The notes under the pieces are model-generated. The model made no database searches. It saw only the letters and a list, made by a program, of their open reading frames with translations, and was not told the origin of the DNA. Of a stretch of DNA of 64,000 nucleotides, positions 42,235 through 53,951 are shown piece after piece. Within the stretch, counting starts at the first letter, position 1, and each line of letters starts with the position of its first letter. The stretch is from NCBI GenBank assembly GCA_024663395.1, contig JANFAH010000001.1, positions 3,472,001 to 3,536,000 on the forward strand, given 5' to 3'. Made by a program: the position numbers and the translations under genes. Origin of the DNA: Pisolithus tinctorius (lineage: Eukaryota > Basidiomycota > Agaricomycetes > Boletales > Pisolithaceae).

Positions 42235-44262
42235 ATGGTCCTTCCTCACCAAACACCCTACGTCACCCCGCACATCCTTCATCGCAACTATGCTCAGGGA
42301 CATGACAATGAGTGTATCAACAACCGTAGGTTCTCCAACTCTTCTCGGCATCTAGATGTCTCAGATGAGACTGCTTGACAAACAGTCATCGGTCGTGACC
42401 TCGAGTACTTCTCGCAGGCCGGCTTCGACATGGATCGTATCCAGTTAAAGCGCAACGCCGCCCCTGCTCAACTTTACGAGGATGCCATCAAAAATGAAGG
42501 CGCCGTCATTTCCTCTTCTGGTGCTCTCATCAACTTCTCCGGTAAGAAGACTGGCCGGAGCCCCAAGGACAAGCGTATTGTCTACGAGGACACAAGCAAG
42601 GACGACATTTGGTGGGGATCCGTCAACATTAAGATGGACGAACGTTAGTTTTGTTCTTCATGTTGAACATCCTCTGTTGCTCATGGGGCACTTGCAGATA
42701 CATTCGAAATTAATCGCGAACGTGCCATCGATTACCTCAACACTCGCGACAACGTCTACGTCTTTGACGGTTTCGCAGGGGCAAGCATTCTCCCGTGCAT
42801 GTGATTTCCTCTGTCGCGGTGGCTTACATACCATATTAGTGGGATCTCAACTACCGCATCAAGGTCCGAGTGATCTGCGCCCGCGCCTATCATGCTTTGT
42901 TCATGGTTAATGTCTCCGAATACTCACTGGGCCAGAGAATCTAACAGTACTGAACAGAACAACATGCTTATCCGCCCAACCGAAGAGGAACTTGCCAACT
43001 TCGGCGAGCCGGACTTCATCATCTACAATGCTGGCCAGTTCCCCGCCAACCGTTTCACCAAGGGTATGTCCTCGACGACGTCAGTCGAAATCAACTTCAA
43101 GCGTATGGAGATGGTCATCCTTGGAACCGAGTACGCTGGTGAGATGAAAAAGGGAGTCTTCTCCGTCATGCACTACCTCCAACCAGTCAAGTTCGGCCAG
43201 CTCTCTCTTCACTCCTCTGCAAACGTTGGCATCGACAAGGGAGACGTTACTCTCTTCTTCGGTCTCTCCGGCACGGGAAAGACTACGTTGTCCGCTGATC
43301 CTCGTCGCTTGCTCATCGGTGACGACGAGCATGTCTGGTCGGACAACGGTGTTTTCAATATTGAAGGAGGTTGCTACGCCAAGTGCGTCAATCTTTCGAG
43401 GGAGAAGGAACCGGAGATATATGACGCCGTCCGATTTGGCTCGATCCTCGAAAATGTGGTGTATAACCCACTGACGCGCCAGCCCGACTACGATGACGTG
43501 AGCATCACCGAGAACACTCGTTGCGCGTACCCGATCGAGTACATTCCGAATGCGAAGATTCCATGTATCGTTGAGAGGCAGCCGAGTAACATCATCATGC
43601 TGACTTGCGATGCCTTCGGTGTGCTTCCGCCTATCAGTAAGCTGTCGCCTGAGCAGGCTAGTTATCACTTCCTTGCTGGTTACACCTCGTAAGTATCACA
43701 TTTTCGAATGTCTTGGATGGTTCGGACTGACAATTTAGGAAAACCCCGGGAACCGAGGACGGTGTCCTGGAGCCCATCCCTACCTTCTCGACGTGCTACA
43801 GCGCACCTTTCATTGTCCTCCACGTACGTTCGAGTTCTTACCTTGATTTCCATCATCATTACTCAAAATACTTAAAAGCCTTCGCGCTATGCCGACATGC
43901 TCGCAGAACGAATGGCCAAACACAACGTCCCCTGCTGGTTGGTCAACACCGGTTGGACAGGTGGCAAGTTTGGTACCGGCAAGCGCTGCAAGCTCTCATA
44001 CACCCGTCGCATCGTCGATGCGATCCACTCCGGGGAACTCCTTGATGCCGAGTATGAGACTTTCGATGTCTTCGGTCTGCAGATCCCCACCAAGATCGAG
44101 GGTGTGCCTCGGGAACTTCTTAACCCCAAGCTGGCGTGGACGGACAAGGATGCCTTTGAGCGCGAGGTCAGGAAGTTGGCAAGCATGTTCCAGAAGGCGT
44201 TCAGGCTTTACGAGGGCGACGTCAGGGAGAACGTGCGGGTAGCTGGCCCCAGATTTGATTGA
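42235..44262 (+). CDS. PCK1: Phosphoenolpyruvate carboxykinase (ATP)
   Basis: Converts oxaloacetate and ATP to phosphoenolpyruvate, ADP and CO2, the committing step of gluconeogenesis in the cytosol. Seven exons (42235-42325, 42386-42643, 42698-42780, 42840-42905, 42958-43688, 43739-43823, 43879-44262) give 565 aa. The start was chosen because its short first exon (HRNYAQ...) joins to [15 protein letters not shown] as in fungal orthologues. Landmarks are [20 protein letters not shown], the catalytic-site segment QFPANRF, the kinase P-loop [25 protein letters not shown] and the C-terminal nucleotide-binding part with [14 protein letters not shown]. The third intron is GC-AG (42781-42839). All key motifs are intact. 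It is probably glucose-repressed as in other fungi, but no site was identified. Confidence 0.95.
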
Positions 44263-44748
44263 GAAGCTTCGAGATTTGTTGTACATTGAGATCTATTTCC
44301 TGCCATCTGCCACGCATATTAGAAGAGCAGCTCGTTATGCATTCGTTGTATCACTGACAGTAATATGCAAATGCCTGGTTGCAGAAAAATACCACATAAG
44401 ATATGGGCACGGACAGTCATGGCGATGCCCTGACGTCGCGCCGGTCCTGCGTGTGTAAACCTTGTGCGCTGAGCAAAGAAACCACCCCACACTCGATTGG
44501 GCCCCCAACTCCTGCATCCCGCATCCAGGTAGATACTTGACTCATCAGGGTAGCTCCTTGGAATCCTGACGATAAAAAGCGCATTAAACTTTCTGCGTTA
44601 ACAATCGGTTGCAACGGTTGAATTTGACGATCGGCGGCCCGGGCAGGTCACACAGTATTACGTCACCCGACACAAAATGTCACGCCTGTCACGGTTCACG
44701 CGATTTGTCACGTCGCCAACACACCGCAAGTTGTCCATACACACTGGT
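44263..44748. other. Intergenic, PCK1 to BRCT gene
   Basis: 3' flank of PCK1 and promoter of the BRCT gene. TCACGTGAAC-free; no gene or repeat recognised. Confidence 0.4.
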
Positions 44749-47700
44749 ATGGCCGTCTTCGATGGGGTTCACTATATACTGTCCCCTTCCTTGCCTCCCC
44801 ATCGCAGGCATGAATTGGTCTCCATTTTAGATCTCAACGGGGCGACTAGCGTCGGGCCATACACTCATCTCATTGCTCTCGGTGGATCATACTCACATCA
44901 CGACAAACAACATGCAGAATCAGCCAATACAACCCTCAAAGTTGTCAGTGACAAATGGGTGGACAGGAGCATCGTGATGGGAAAAATTCAATCGTACGCA
45001 GCCCAGCCGAAACCGTATGTGGCACATTCCTTACTAATGCATGCGGATAGAGAGCAGTATTATTCCCCTGACCCGGCCATGATATTCTCGGGAATTGTAG
45101 CTTGTGCAACTGATGTGCGTATTTGTGTTCATAGGAACTGACGCTGTTTGACACGCGGAGCCGATAGCTACCAACATCCGACGTCGAGGTATTATCTGCC
45201 GGAGTCACCGCTCTAGGAGGTCAATGGCGCATCGGCTTGACGCGGGATGTTACACATCTATTTGCTCTGCGTCCAGGAAGTGACAAGGTACGTTGCTCTT
45301 CATTGGTGTGGCCTTATACCCATGATTTGCCACACCCCGCACCTCCACCAAAAAGTATAACACTGCTCTTCATTTTGCCCCTCATACTCGTATGTCAATT
45401 GTTACGCCACATTGGTTCGACGACTCCGTTCGCCTTGGGCGCCGGCTACCCGAAACACCCTACTTATGGCCAGATCCAATTGTCCTGCGTCCCGGCACCG
45501 CACTTACTTTGGACGAGGATGCGATTAACAACGGCGATTTGAAACGAAAGAAACCACGGACATCTGATATTACTGGAGAAGATTTTGTTGTGTCGGGTGC
45601 GGGCGAGAAGGAGAAAGTTTGGGGAGGAAGGAAAGTCCTCCTATCCCGATCTCTGGAATTGAGTGAAAGTCAGCGAGCTGCTGTCAACGCTGGGATAACA
45701 CGCTCTGGAGGTGTGGTGGTCAAAGCGGAAGGTATAGACGATGATGAAGCAGAGGAGAGGGCAGTGGATACGTGTGACGTGTTTGTCACGCGATGGAGAA
45801 GTGGCAAGGCGTACTTCAAGGTCTGTGTACAGCTTTCCCTTTATGTCGCGTCTGCTGCACACCTTTCTATTTCTCCACGTCTTAAACGCTCACCTAATCG
45901 CGCGACATTTTCCCGTCTGTCAGGCTGCGCGTGCTTCCCGTCTGATTGGTACTCTCACGTGGCTATTTAATGTCGAGTCTAGCGGAACTCTCCATTCTCC
46001 GTTGGATTCTCTGTTGTGGTATCCGGTCCCAAGGGGCGGAATCCCTGGCTTAGCAGGTTGTGTGAGTTCACGACAAAAGTCGCGCGTTTCTACTGCCCCT
46101 CATTCACAAGGAATAGGAAATATCCATAACCAACTATACTGGCACTGCCCGGGATTACCTCAAGCGTTTGATATCGTTGACAGGTGCAAAGTTCACTCCG
46201 AGTCTGAGTATGGATAACAAGGTCTTGATTGCAGGATTGTGAGCTATTATTCTAATCCAAACGTCCGTGCATGTCTAAGCCAATCCCTCCCTGACTTTGT
46301 GCCGTGTTTTCCGTGTTATCTTCCTCGGTGTTTCTCCAGCCAACCCTCGCCCAAGACGACACGTGCCCTCGCTTGGTCAATACCGGTAGTGAACCACACA
46401 TGGCTAGAGGACTGCATTGTTGAGTGGCGGTGAGTGCGCTCTGTTGGTATAGTGCATTACTTTGCTCTCTTCTCATGGTGACACTACGTTTGTCTGATAT
46501 TGTGTTAGAGCGCTCACTGTGGGTCTCGAACGCTATATTGTCTTTCCTCCAGGGATAGATTTTGGGAAGGTCCTTATGGGTGCAGATGGGGGAGGTCAGT
46601 AGCTACACCAACGATACAAGCAAAATCGTGTGCTTGACTGAACGCCCTTTCCCCAACTACCATGCAGGTTCATCTTCCGCAAATGAGAACACCACTACCT
46701 TAGTTGGAGGTGTCCTTCCGGGTGGGCGTGGCGTTGGCATTGTAGATGTGGAATGTGAGGAAGCGCGTGACACCGAGTACACGCGAAGCATCGAAATTAA
46801 TGCGAGCCAAGAGGACGCTATTATCCGAGGCATCGACGCGGCCGAAACCGGAGTAGGCAAGGGTACCCCCGCTGAGAAGGGAAGAGGCAGAAGTACAGAC
46901 AGGGTCCTCCGTACTAAACAGAGCCCTGCCAGATCGCGTTCGAGGTCCACTAGATCTGCGCGTGTTGCTCAGTCAAAGGAACCTGTTTTTCGGGATACAT
47001 ACGAAGACAGGATCATCGATCTTCCTGACAATGACGATAGTGATGCTCGTACGACGAAGAGCAAGCGACGTGGACCTTCGATAAAAGGTTCTCCAGTCAG
47101 TAAACCTAACCCATCACTGGGTACTACAAGACTCCAGTCCACTTCTAAACCATCATCGCTTCGCGCTCTTCCACCGGGGACGTCTACCAGCACTAGAGAA
47201 GTAGAAGCAGTGCTGACATACGATGACGACCTGGATGGCGTTCCTGAGGTTGCACACATGGACGATAACGTGATGGACGTGGACGAAGATGCGCCAAAGA
47301 ATACAAAGACTGGACGGGCGAAACTCACCAACAAAGTCGAGCCGAACTCCAAGGGCAAAGGAAGAGCTGTACCTCATCCTCAGTCTGATGGTAGCCTATC
47401 CCGTGACGACGACGAACGCAGTGCTGCACGATCGAAGGGCAAATCCATGGCCAAATCCAATGTCAAATCATCCACAACTAGTCTAGCACCGCACCGTAGA
47501 AGTCCGGTGCCTGCGGCAGGGAAGCCACGTCCTAAACTCGTCCGAAGGAACCAAACCTCTTCAACTGCGAATTTGACTCAAAGTGAACCTGACGAACAAT
47601 CGGAGCGGAGGATGGACAAGAGTCCTTCGTCAGTGCGCCAGCCTAAAGCGAAGGACGTTAGATCCGGTGACGAAATCATTCAGCTAGATTCAGATTCCGA

Positions 47701-49548
47701 GCCTGCACCACCCCCTGGAATTTCAAGAGCCTCGACACTGACTCCCATCAAGTCTGGCATGAAACCGAAATCTAAGTCCGGTCATAGCCAAAAGTTGGTA
47801 GACCGGGAGGAACCTTCGGACAAAGACTTCCCCACCATACATAACAAAAATAAGAAAGCGGCCGATGGCAAAGCTACGAGTAGTCGGAAAGCGAATACCA
47901 CGGCCCACGAGGAACGCTCCAAGCACGCCGCGCAGCCCGACGTAGCGGACTCAACGAAAGAACGTCGTCTATCCACACTCTCATCGTCCCCCCCTCCCCC
48001 TTCCGCCAAGACGATGACCACTCCCAAAAGATCGGTGTCTGTGTTAGTACCGTCTCTTCCTGATGAATACTTCACCCCGGGAGGCAGCAAGGTGAAGCGT
48101 GCAATGGAAAAAGAGAACACAGATATAGAAAATTCCCGTGTTCCTGTGTCCAACCGTCGCCCTGCGGTCGCTGAGGGGGCTTCCTCAAGCAAGGGAAAGC
48201 TGGCTGTTGCTGATAGGTCGCCAGATGCAGCAGGGAAGAAACAGATGGCATCTCCTTCCAGACTCAAGGGCCATCGCTCAGAGGCATCCGTCGTTGACGA
48301 GGGCGACGGGTATGTCTCCGCTGATACATTCGCCACCATGTCTGTCCGTGGCGGGCCGAGACGGAGTGCAGCGAATAAGGCTACTGTCAAGCTGAGGGAT
48401 GCGGTTATGCCTGATGTGATTGACTATGAGAAAGAGAGAAAGAACCAGAAACGGAGGAGAAGTGCCGGGGGTCGGTCGTTGTTCTCCTTGGGAGAGGATG
48501 ATGTAGCCGAGAGCAGGCTTGTGAAGAAAAGGAAGGTTGAAGGAGAGGGTGCCAAAGCGGACACAAAGGGCAAGGGAAAGAAGGTGAAACCTCAGGAGGA
48601 AGATGAGGAACAAGAAGTGGAACTAGCTGTTGCTATACCGAAAGAGAAACCGAAACTCACGAAGGGAAAAGGCGGACTCCAGAAGACCGCGTCATCTGAC
48701 ATGTGAGCTGGGACGTATGAGCGTTTCGAAAATTGACTCGTACCGTATAGGAACACGCCAGAAACGAGAACCATCAGGCTGATGATCACAGGGGTCACTC
48801 TTTCCGATGAAGTTATCAAGGTTTGCACATCCACGAAGTTCGCTAGAATAGCTGACATATTGGTCTCCTTAGGGCCTGTCGAAGTTGGGTGTAAGGATGA
48901 CTACCAAATCGACCGATTGCACACACCTGGTAGCTAAGGGAATCGTCCGCACAGAGAAATTTCTCTGTGCAATGTCCGTTTCTCCATACGTTTTGAAGGA
49001 GGAATGGGTGAACGCGTCAATCCAAAGCGGAAAGCTCCTACGTACGCTTCATATCGTTGCTTGCAGATGATTTTCTGACAAGCTGCACGCAGCCGAACAT
49101 GATTACTTGCTCTCAGATGCTGCTGCTGAGATGAAGTGGAACTTCAAGTTCTCTGAAGCCCTGGAACGCTCTAAGCAAAAGGGCTGTGGCTCCCAGCTAT
49201 TCAAACAGTTATCATTTTACCTCACTCCGAAGGTGCCCATTGATAACAAATTGTTGAAGGCTGTTGTCTCCAGCGCTGGTGGGCAGGTACAGGCCTACAC
49301 TGTTTTAAAGACGCCATGGACAACTTTGACCATTGTTTCAGATACAGAACGCTACGCCTACTGTTAGGATTCTGAAGGCGAAAGCAAACCGCTATGTTAT
49401 CTCCTGCCCTGAAGATGTATCTATATGGCGTCCCCTTGTCGATGAGGGATACAAGATATACTCTACCGAACTCATCCTGCGAGCTGTCCTAAAGCAGGAA
49501 ATCGAATGGGACAATGCGGAGTGCATCGTATCTGGGTCAAATTCATAG
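44749..49548 (+). CDS. Multi-BRCT DNA-damage response scaffold (Brc1/Rtt107-like)
   Basis: Starts at MAVFDGVHYILSPSLP and ends at 49548. The roughly 1,300 residues are in about 12 exons whose joins I could follow (for example KIQS|EQYYSPDP and PGLAGC|EISITNYTG). N-terminal BRCT repeats span 44,749-46,550, with signatures such as TLKVVSDKWVDRSI, VTPHWFDDSVRLG and IPVVNHTWLEDCIVEWR. A ~650-residue disordered, basic Ser/Lys-rich region follows, with SDSD-type acidic spots (46,680-48,700). The C-terminal BRCT pair is 48,750-49,548 (DCTHLVAKGIVRTEKFLCA...VLKEEWVNASI). This layout matches fungal Brc1/Rtt107, nuclear scaffolds that read phosphorylated H2A at damaged replication forks. The orthology is by architecture only; another multi-BRCT protein is possible. 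Confidence 0.82.
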
Positions 49549-50017
49549 TATTATGTTATGGGCGGTGGCACTTGCTTGGTATTTAATATGAGTATTAGTC
49601 CTTATACCTACATAGTAGGGCACTGCTAAGACATTCTGACCCCGAAACCTACCGAAACCCCCTGAGTAGAGAGGTACGTGCAGCGCTCTCTTCGTCTGAT
49701 TAGCTCGCTACGAGCGTTATTCTTCGTGCTCGCATGTCTGACGACTTCTCTTCCTGTTAAATTTCCCGCTAGATCGTAGCTACTTGGGTACGTGGTGACA
49801 ATCTCCAGGGTGCGTGAAACACGAGACACTGCGGTCCTCTTGAGATTGCTGCGGATACTTCACAAGTTGACATTCTACAGTTTTGATCATCATTCCCAGC
49901 AAATTCCCTGCATCGGGCTGATTGCCGGAGCTGAAATTAATGCTGCGCACGATACGCCTCCAGTATATATTACTGGCGCATGTAGGCCTCTTATCTTAGC
50001 TGGGGTAACGAATTGCG
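49549..50017. other. Intergenic, BRCT gene to serine hydrolase
   Basis: 3' flank and promoter. No gene or repeat recognised. Confidence 0.4.
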
Positions 50018-52159
50018 ATGACCTTTCACCCGGCTTTCTTATTTTTGGGCTTGTTTTCAGCACTGACTTATATGCATCCAAATCTCCTGGACACCATCAA
50101 CTGGGTTGCGGAGTCATTGCGTTCTACCAGCATTACTAGTCACGGAGAAGGCTCCCATGATAGCGAATATATCACGCCAGAAGTTGCGACGTTCATTAAG
50201 GACACGATGGTTGCATCGAACATTACTGGGCTATCCATAGCCGTAGTGCCCAAGAACGGTGAGCCGGAGTTGAAAGCATGGGGTTATAGGTCAGAGGACG
50301 GCGAGGAGATGACTTCGGATGTAAGCACCAGGCGTGGCTTTCGTTCGAGGACGTCCATACGCTCACGTTGATTCTGTCCTGGCTGGTCAGACGTTGTTCC
50401 ACATGGCTTCCGTCTCGAAGGCTTTCTGCGCGACGGCCGTCGGTATCCTCATGGACGACTTCGCGAATGGAAGGAACGTCACGGCACTTCCACTAGGACT
50501 GATGGAGCTCACATGGCATACCAAAGTAAAAGACCTACTCCCAGGCGAGTGGCAGCTTATGGATGAATGGGCGTCGGAACGAGCAAACCTCAAGGATATC
50601 CTTTCGCATGTCTCTGGTGTGCCAAGGTGAGTCAGTATTCGTGTCTTTTTTCCATGTAGAATTATGAATTTCTCCTCGCAAGGCATGATTTTGCTTACGG
50701 ACCCCACGACACGCCGTTGGATGTGGTTCGTCGTCTGAAACACCTAAGGCCAGCCTTCGAGCTGCGAGAGCATTGGTCATACAACAATATTGTAAAGCTC
50801 CGCCATTCAGCCCGAGGTGGACAGCAACTCAAACTGAGGTTATACAGATGTATATCACTGCTGCACATATCGTTTCGAAATACGCGGCTCAGTCTTATAC
50901 GTCTTTTGTGGGGGAGAGAATATTTGCTCCGCTGGGTATGGCATCGTCAACATTCTCGCCTAGCAAAGCTGCATCATCAGGCAAGTACACGCAAGGATGG
51001 ACGAAAGAGGGACGCTTGATTCCGGAGTGGTTTACCGAAGAAATTGCGTTCACAGCAGCTGGAGCAGGTGGTGTCATATCAAATGCAGTCGATATGGTGA
51101 AGGATGTTCTACTCTTATACAGTCTTGCCACTGCTCATATTCGGTCTCGGATGGGACGGTCACGTTTTCACAGTCCAAATGGATCGCAATGTGGCTGAAC
51201 AAAGGAACATACAGAGGAAAATCCATCATCCCTGCGTCAGTTTACTACAATACCACTTCCTCATATGCCGTTTATTTGGACCGTCCAGTGGGTCCCTTTA
51301 TCTCAATTGGCGGATATGGCATGGGCTGGCACCGCCAGTCATATCGAGGCTACGACGTAGGGAACTTCCGTATCATTTGATCCACACCCCACGCTGACGC
51401 TTGTAACTACACGGGTTATTAGCTTGTGGGTCACACCGGCGCCATCCCTGGTGTATCCACTCTGGTATCTTTTTTGCCACGCGACGAGTTTGGTGTAGTA
51501 GTTTTTGCGAACGGTGGTGATCAGGGCTCGTCGGTCATGAGTATTTCACTGCACGTTTTGGAAGCGGTATTACGCCTTGAGAGATCAGATCCTTCGGAAA
51601 GGTTCTTCCCATTCTTCCTTCTTTGAATTAACTCACATAATGCACTAGGCCATTATCCGACTCTCACAAATCTAGACTAGATGACGATGGTCCTACTGTG
51701 TGGAACATATCTTTGTCGTTGGACGACTTCGCCGGAACGTATACTAATCTCGGCTACGGCACCCTCACGCTTTGCGATCCGAATGACATGTCTTCCTATT
51801 GTTCTGGAGTCCGCGCTGACTTTGCAGCCGTTGACGGAGCGTATGGTAACCCGAGTGTGTCTACCGAACTTTTGGCTGCATGGCCTCGTGCTTGGTCGAC
51901 TCACATTCGCATGCGGCATGTCCAAGGAACCACATTTACCCCGTACATGACAAGTTTGTTTCCTAAGGGGTACGGCGAAGACTCCACTCCGTTTGAAACT
52001 GCAGAGATTGGTACGTCCACAGCGACAGCAGAGTTCGTCCTCGACGATGGAAAGGTTGTCGGGTTTGGAGTGTCTGGGCTCGTGGGGGGGCAAACAGAGC
52101 GCGCACGATTGGGCACCACAGTCCGGGAGCGGGCCGAAGTTTGGTTCGACAGAGTCTAA
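50018..52159 (+). CDS. Serine beta-lactamase-like hydrolase, probably secreted
   Basis: A protein of the class C beta-lactamase/penicillin-binding fold; in fungi these act as esterases, amidases or peptidases on unknown substrates. The start MTFHPAFLFLGLFSALTYM looks like a signal peptide or membrane anchor. Intron 1 (~50,320-50,390) joins GEEMTSD to TLFHMASVSKAF, giving the catalytic SxxK tetrad as Ser108-Val-Ser-Lys111. A Tyr-containing motif (HWSYNNI) fits YxN, and GHTGAIPG in a late exon matches the K/H-T-G box. The C-terminal domain (LDDFAGTYTNLGYGTL) is the lipocalin-like extension common in this family. About six introns. Some exon joins between 50,800 and 51,700 are not fully resolved. 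Confidence 0.85.
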
Positions 52160-52658
52160 GCAAGGCACAGGCACAGAGCGGTTGTACGTATGTCAAATTG
52201 GTCGGATACATGTTTGCATCCAGGCACATAGTATACACTGGCCTACCGTGCTGGCGGCGATCACTCGTACTACACGTGTAGTAACATCAAGGGTTTTCAC
52301 ACATCCAGCAATTGAAGTTGCATGAACGTCTCGATTGGTACATAGCCGTGATACATGAAGACGTCACCGGATTGCCTCATTACGCATAGGATGCCCTGAT
52401 GTGTGATGTGAAAACGACTTTATTCTGCCTTGTCGTCAACCGAATGAAACACTGCGAGGGTTAAGTACGGATTTCAAAAATACGTGTTTGAACCCGTGAA
52501 CAAGTCTTGGCGAAGGACACAACCAATGATTTCTACACACGGGTGGTAAAACAGTTGTAGATCCATGCAAGGAAAGCACTGCGGCGGACTAAGCCCAACT
52601 CGATGTGTACGCAGTAAGCGTGAGAGGCCAGGAACGCAGAAGGCGGACACACTCCGTG
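52160..52658. other. Intergenic between convergent genes
   Basis: 3' flanks of the hydrolase (+) and the homeodomain gene (-). A short palindromic ACTACACGTGTAGT lies at about 52,269-52,282. No gene seen. Confidence 0.4.
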
Positions 52659-53718
52659 TCAGGCTGTGAAAGGGTCGCCTGCCGCCCATAGGTCTGGTTC
52701 ACAAAGAAAAGAAAAATCAAGCTCGCCTTCCGTTACCAGGGAGCAGAGCATATCTTCTACGCTGTTCTGATCCCCTCTCAGGATATGGTCAGCTGAAGAT
52801 CGGAAAGCTGCGGCTCGGGGGGTATGCGACAGGAATGGAATCGCGGAGAGTTCCATGAGGGAATTAGAAGTGACGTCCAAGCGGCCAACGATTGATTCTG
52901 TAGTTGAATGCGTGAGTAGCTGGTAAGGGATTGCTTGGCTAGGCTCATTGGTAACTAGATCCGCTGTGGCTTCTGGTCAGTACTACGTACGGGCATATGC
53001 TGGCGTAATTGTGAGTTGGTGCTTCAAACCTTCACCTTCTGAAGAACAGAGAAAACAAGTGAAGCCAGTCTCATTTCTCTCTCCCTGATCGCAGATGAGA
53101 TCTACTTCGAGTGAGAACCCTGACGAATTTGCAAAGGCATCGCCCCGGATTTCCCGATTACCGCAATCCTGAGGAACACCGGCTGGACTGGAGCCGGAGA
53201 GTGTGAGTAGTTTTGAAAGTGGAACATATATTAAACCTTGAAGGTGGTTGATAACTACAGTCGAGCGTCATCGCACCGGATGTTGGACGCATATATGACC
53301 CTTTTTCGGACGGTTCCCCCAAAAGGAGATGTAGCGAACCGTCGGTTTCGTCAATAGACATGCTAGGTGTTTCAATGTGCTCAGGGGAGCCGCTATCGAG
53401 GCTCAGTTCTTTATCATCGGACAAGTCGCCGAAAGGAAGTTCTGGACCCATGGGAAGCGGAGAGCTGTGATTGAGCCGCAACTCCAGCGACAACTCGTAA
53501 GATGTAGGAGCGATTGGTTCCCCTGCACGCTTGGCTGCTGCCTTCCTGCGGTGAAACCAGCTGCTGACGAGGGTAGGGTTTGCATTACGAGAGATAGCCC
53601 AAGCGCGTCTAGATGCGACAGACGGAACGCGCTGGTCCTCCTTCCATATTGCCCATAGCTCGAGCAAATGAATTGGCAAGAGGCCTCGCTTGCGCGACGG
53701 TGACGATTTTGGAGCCAC
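52659..53718 (-). CDS. Small homeodomain transcription factor
   Basis: Three exons (53237-53718, 53036-53187, 52659-52963) give 312 aa. Near the N-terminus (residues ~10-60) is a homeodomain-like helix-turn-helix: GLLPIHLLELWAIWKED for helix 1, RRAWAISRNANPTLVSSWF for helices 2-3, and the recognition-helix core VSSWFHRRK in place of the canonical WFxNRR. A basic RKR precedes it and could serve in nuclear import. The remainder is acidic and Ser-rich (LSDDKELSLDSGSPEH), as in activation domains. It stands head to head with the transporter gene, 233 bp apart. It could belong to the HD1/HD2 mating-type class or to ordinary homeobox factors; without the partner gene and flanking MIP the latter is likelier. 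Confidence 0.75.
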
Positions 53719-53951
53719 GTTTCCGACGTGTAAGGTGGATAATTTCGAGCTGCTGTGTTGGCTTCCCCTTTAACGTCCAGGCACTTGCTACGCGTGCTGT
53801 GTATATCTGCACGTGACTAATACGCTTGTCGCGCATCACGTGCCACATCCCGGAGATGATCATCTGCAATACTACTGCTTCAAGAAACCTTTTGACTCGA
53901 TGACGGAGTATAAAAAACTGCTTCACAGCTCCACCGCCGTTGAGCGCCAAC
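53719..53951. promoter_or_regulatory. Short divergent promoter with two CACGTG boxes
   Basis: Only 233 bp separate the two start codons. CACGTG occurs at 53810-53815 and 53837-53842, 27 bp apart. CACGTG is the binding site of bHLH (E-box) or bZIP factors; which of them acts here is unknown. TATAAAAA at about 53,910 faces the transporter gene. Confidence 0.5.

Noticed and set aside
43081..43668. Long minus-strand open frame opposite PCK1
   Set aside because: It lies on the antisense of strongly conserved PCK1 exons and shows no protein features; a shadow frame.
52659..53718. Homeodomain gene as part of a mating-type A locus
   Set aside because: No divergent HD1/HD2 partner and no MIP or beta-fg gene next to it; the homeodomain alone does not justify the claim.
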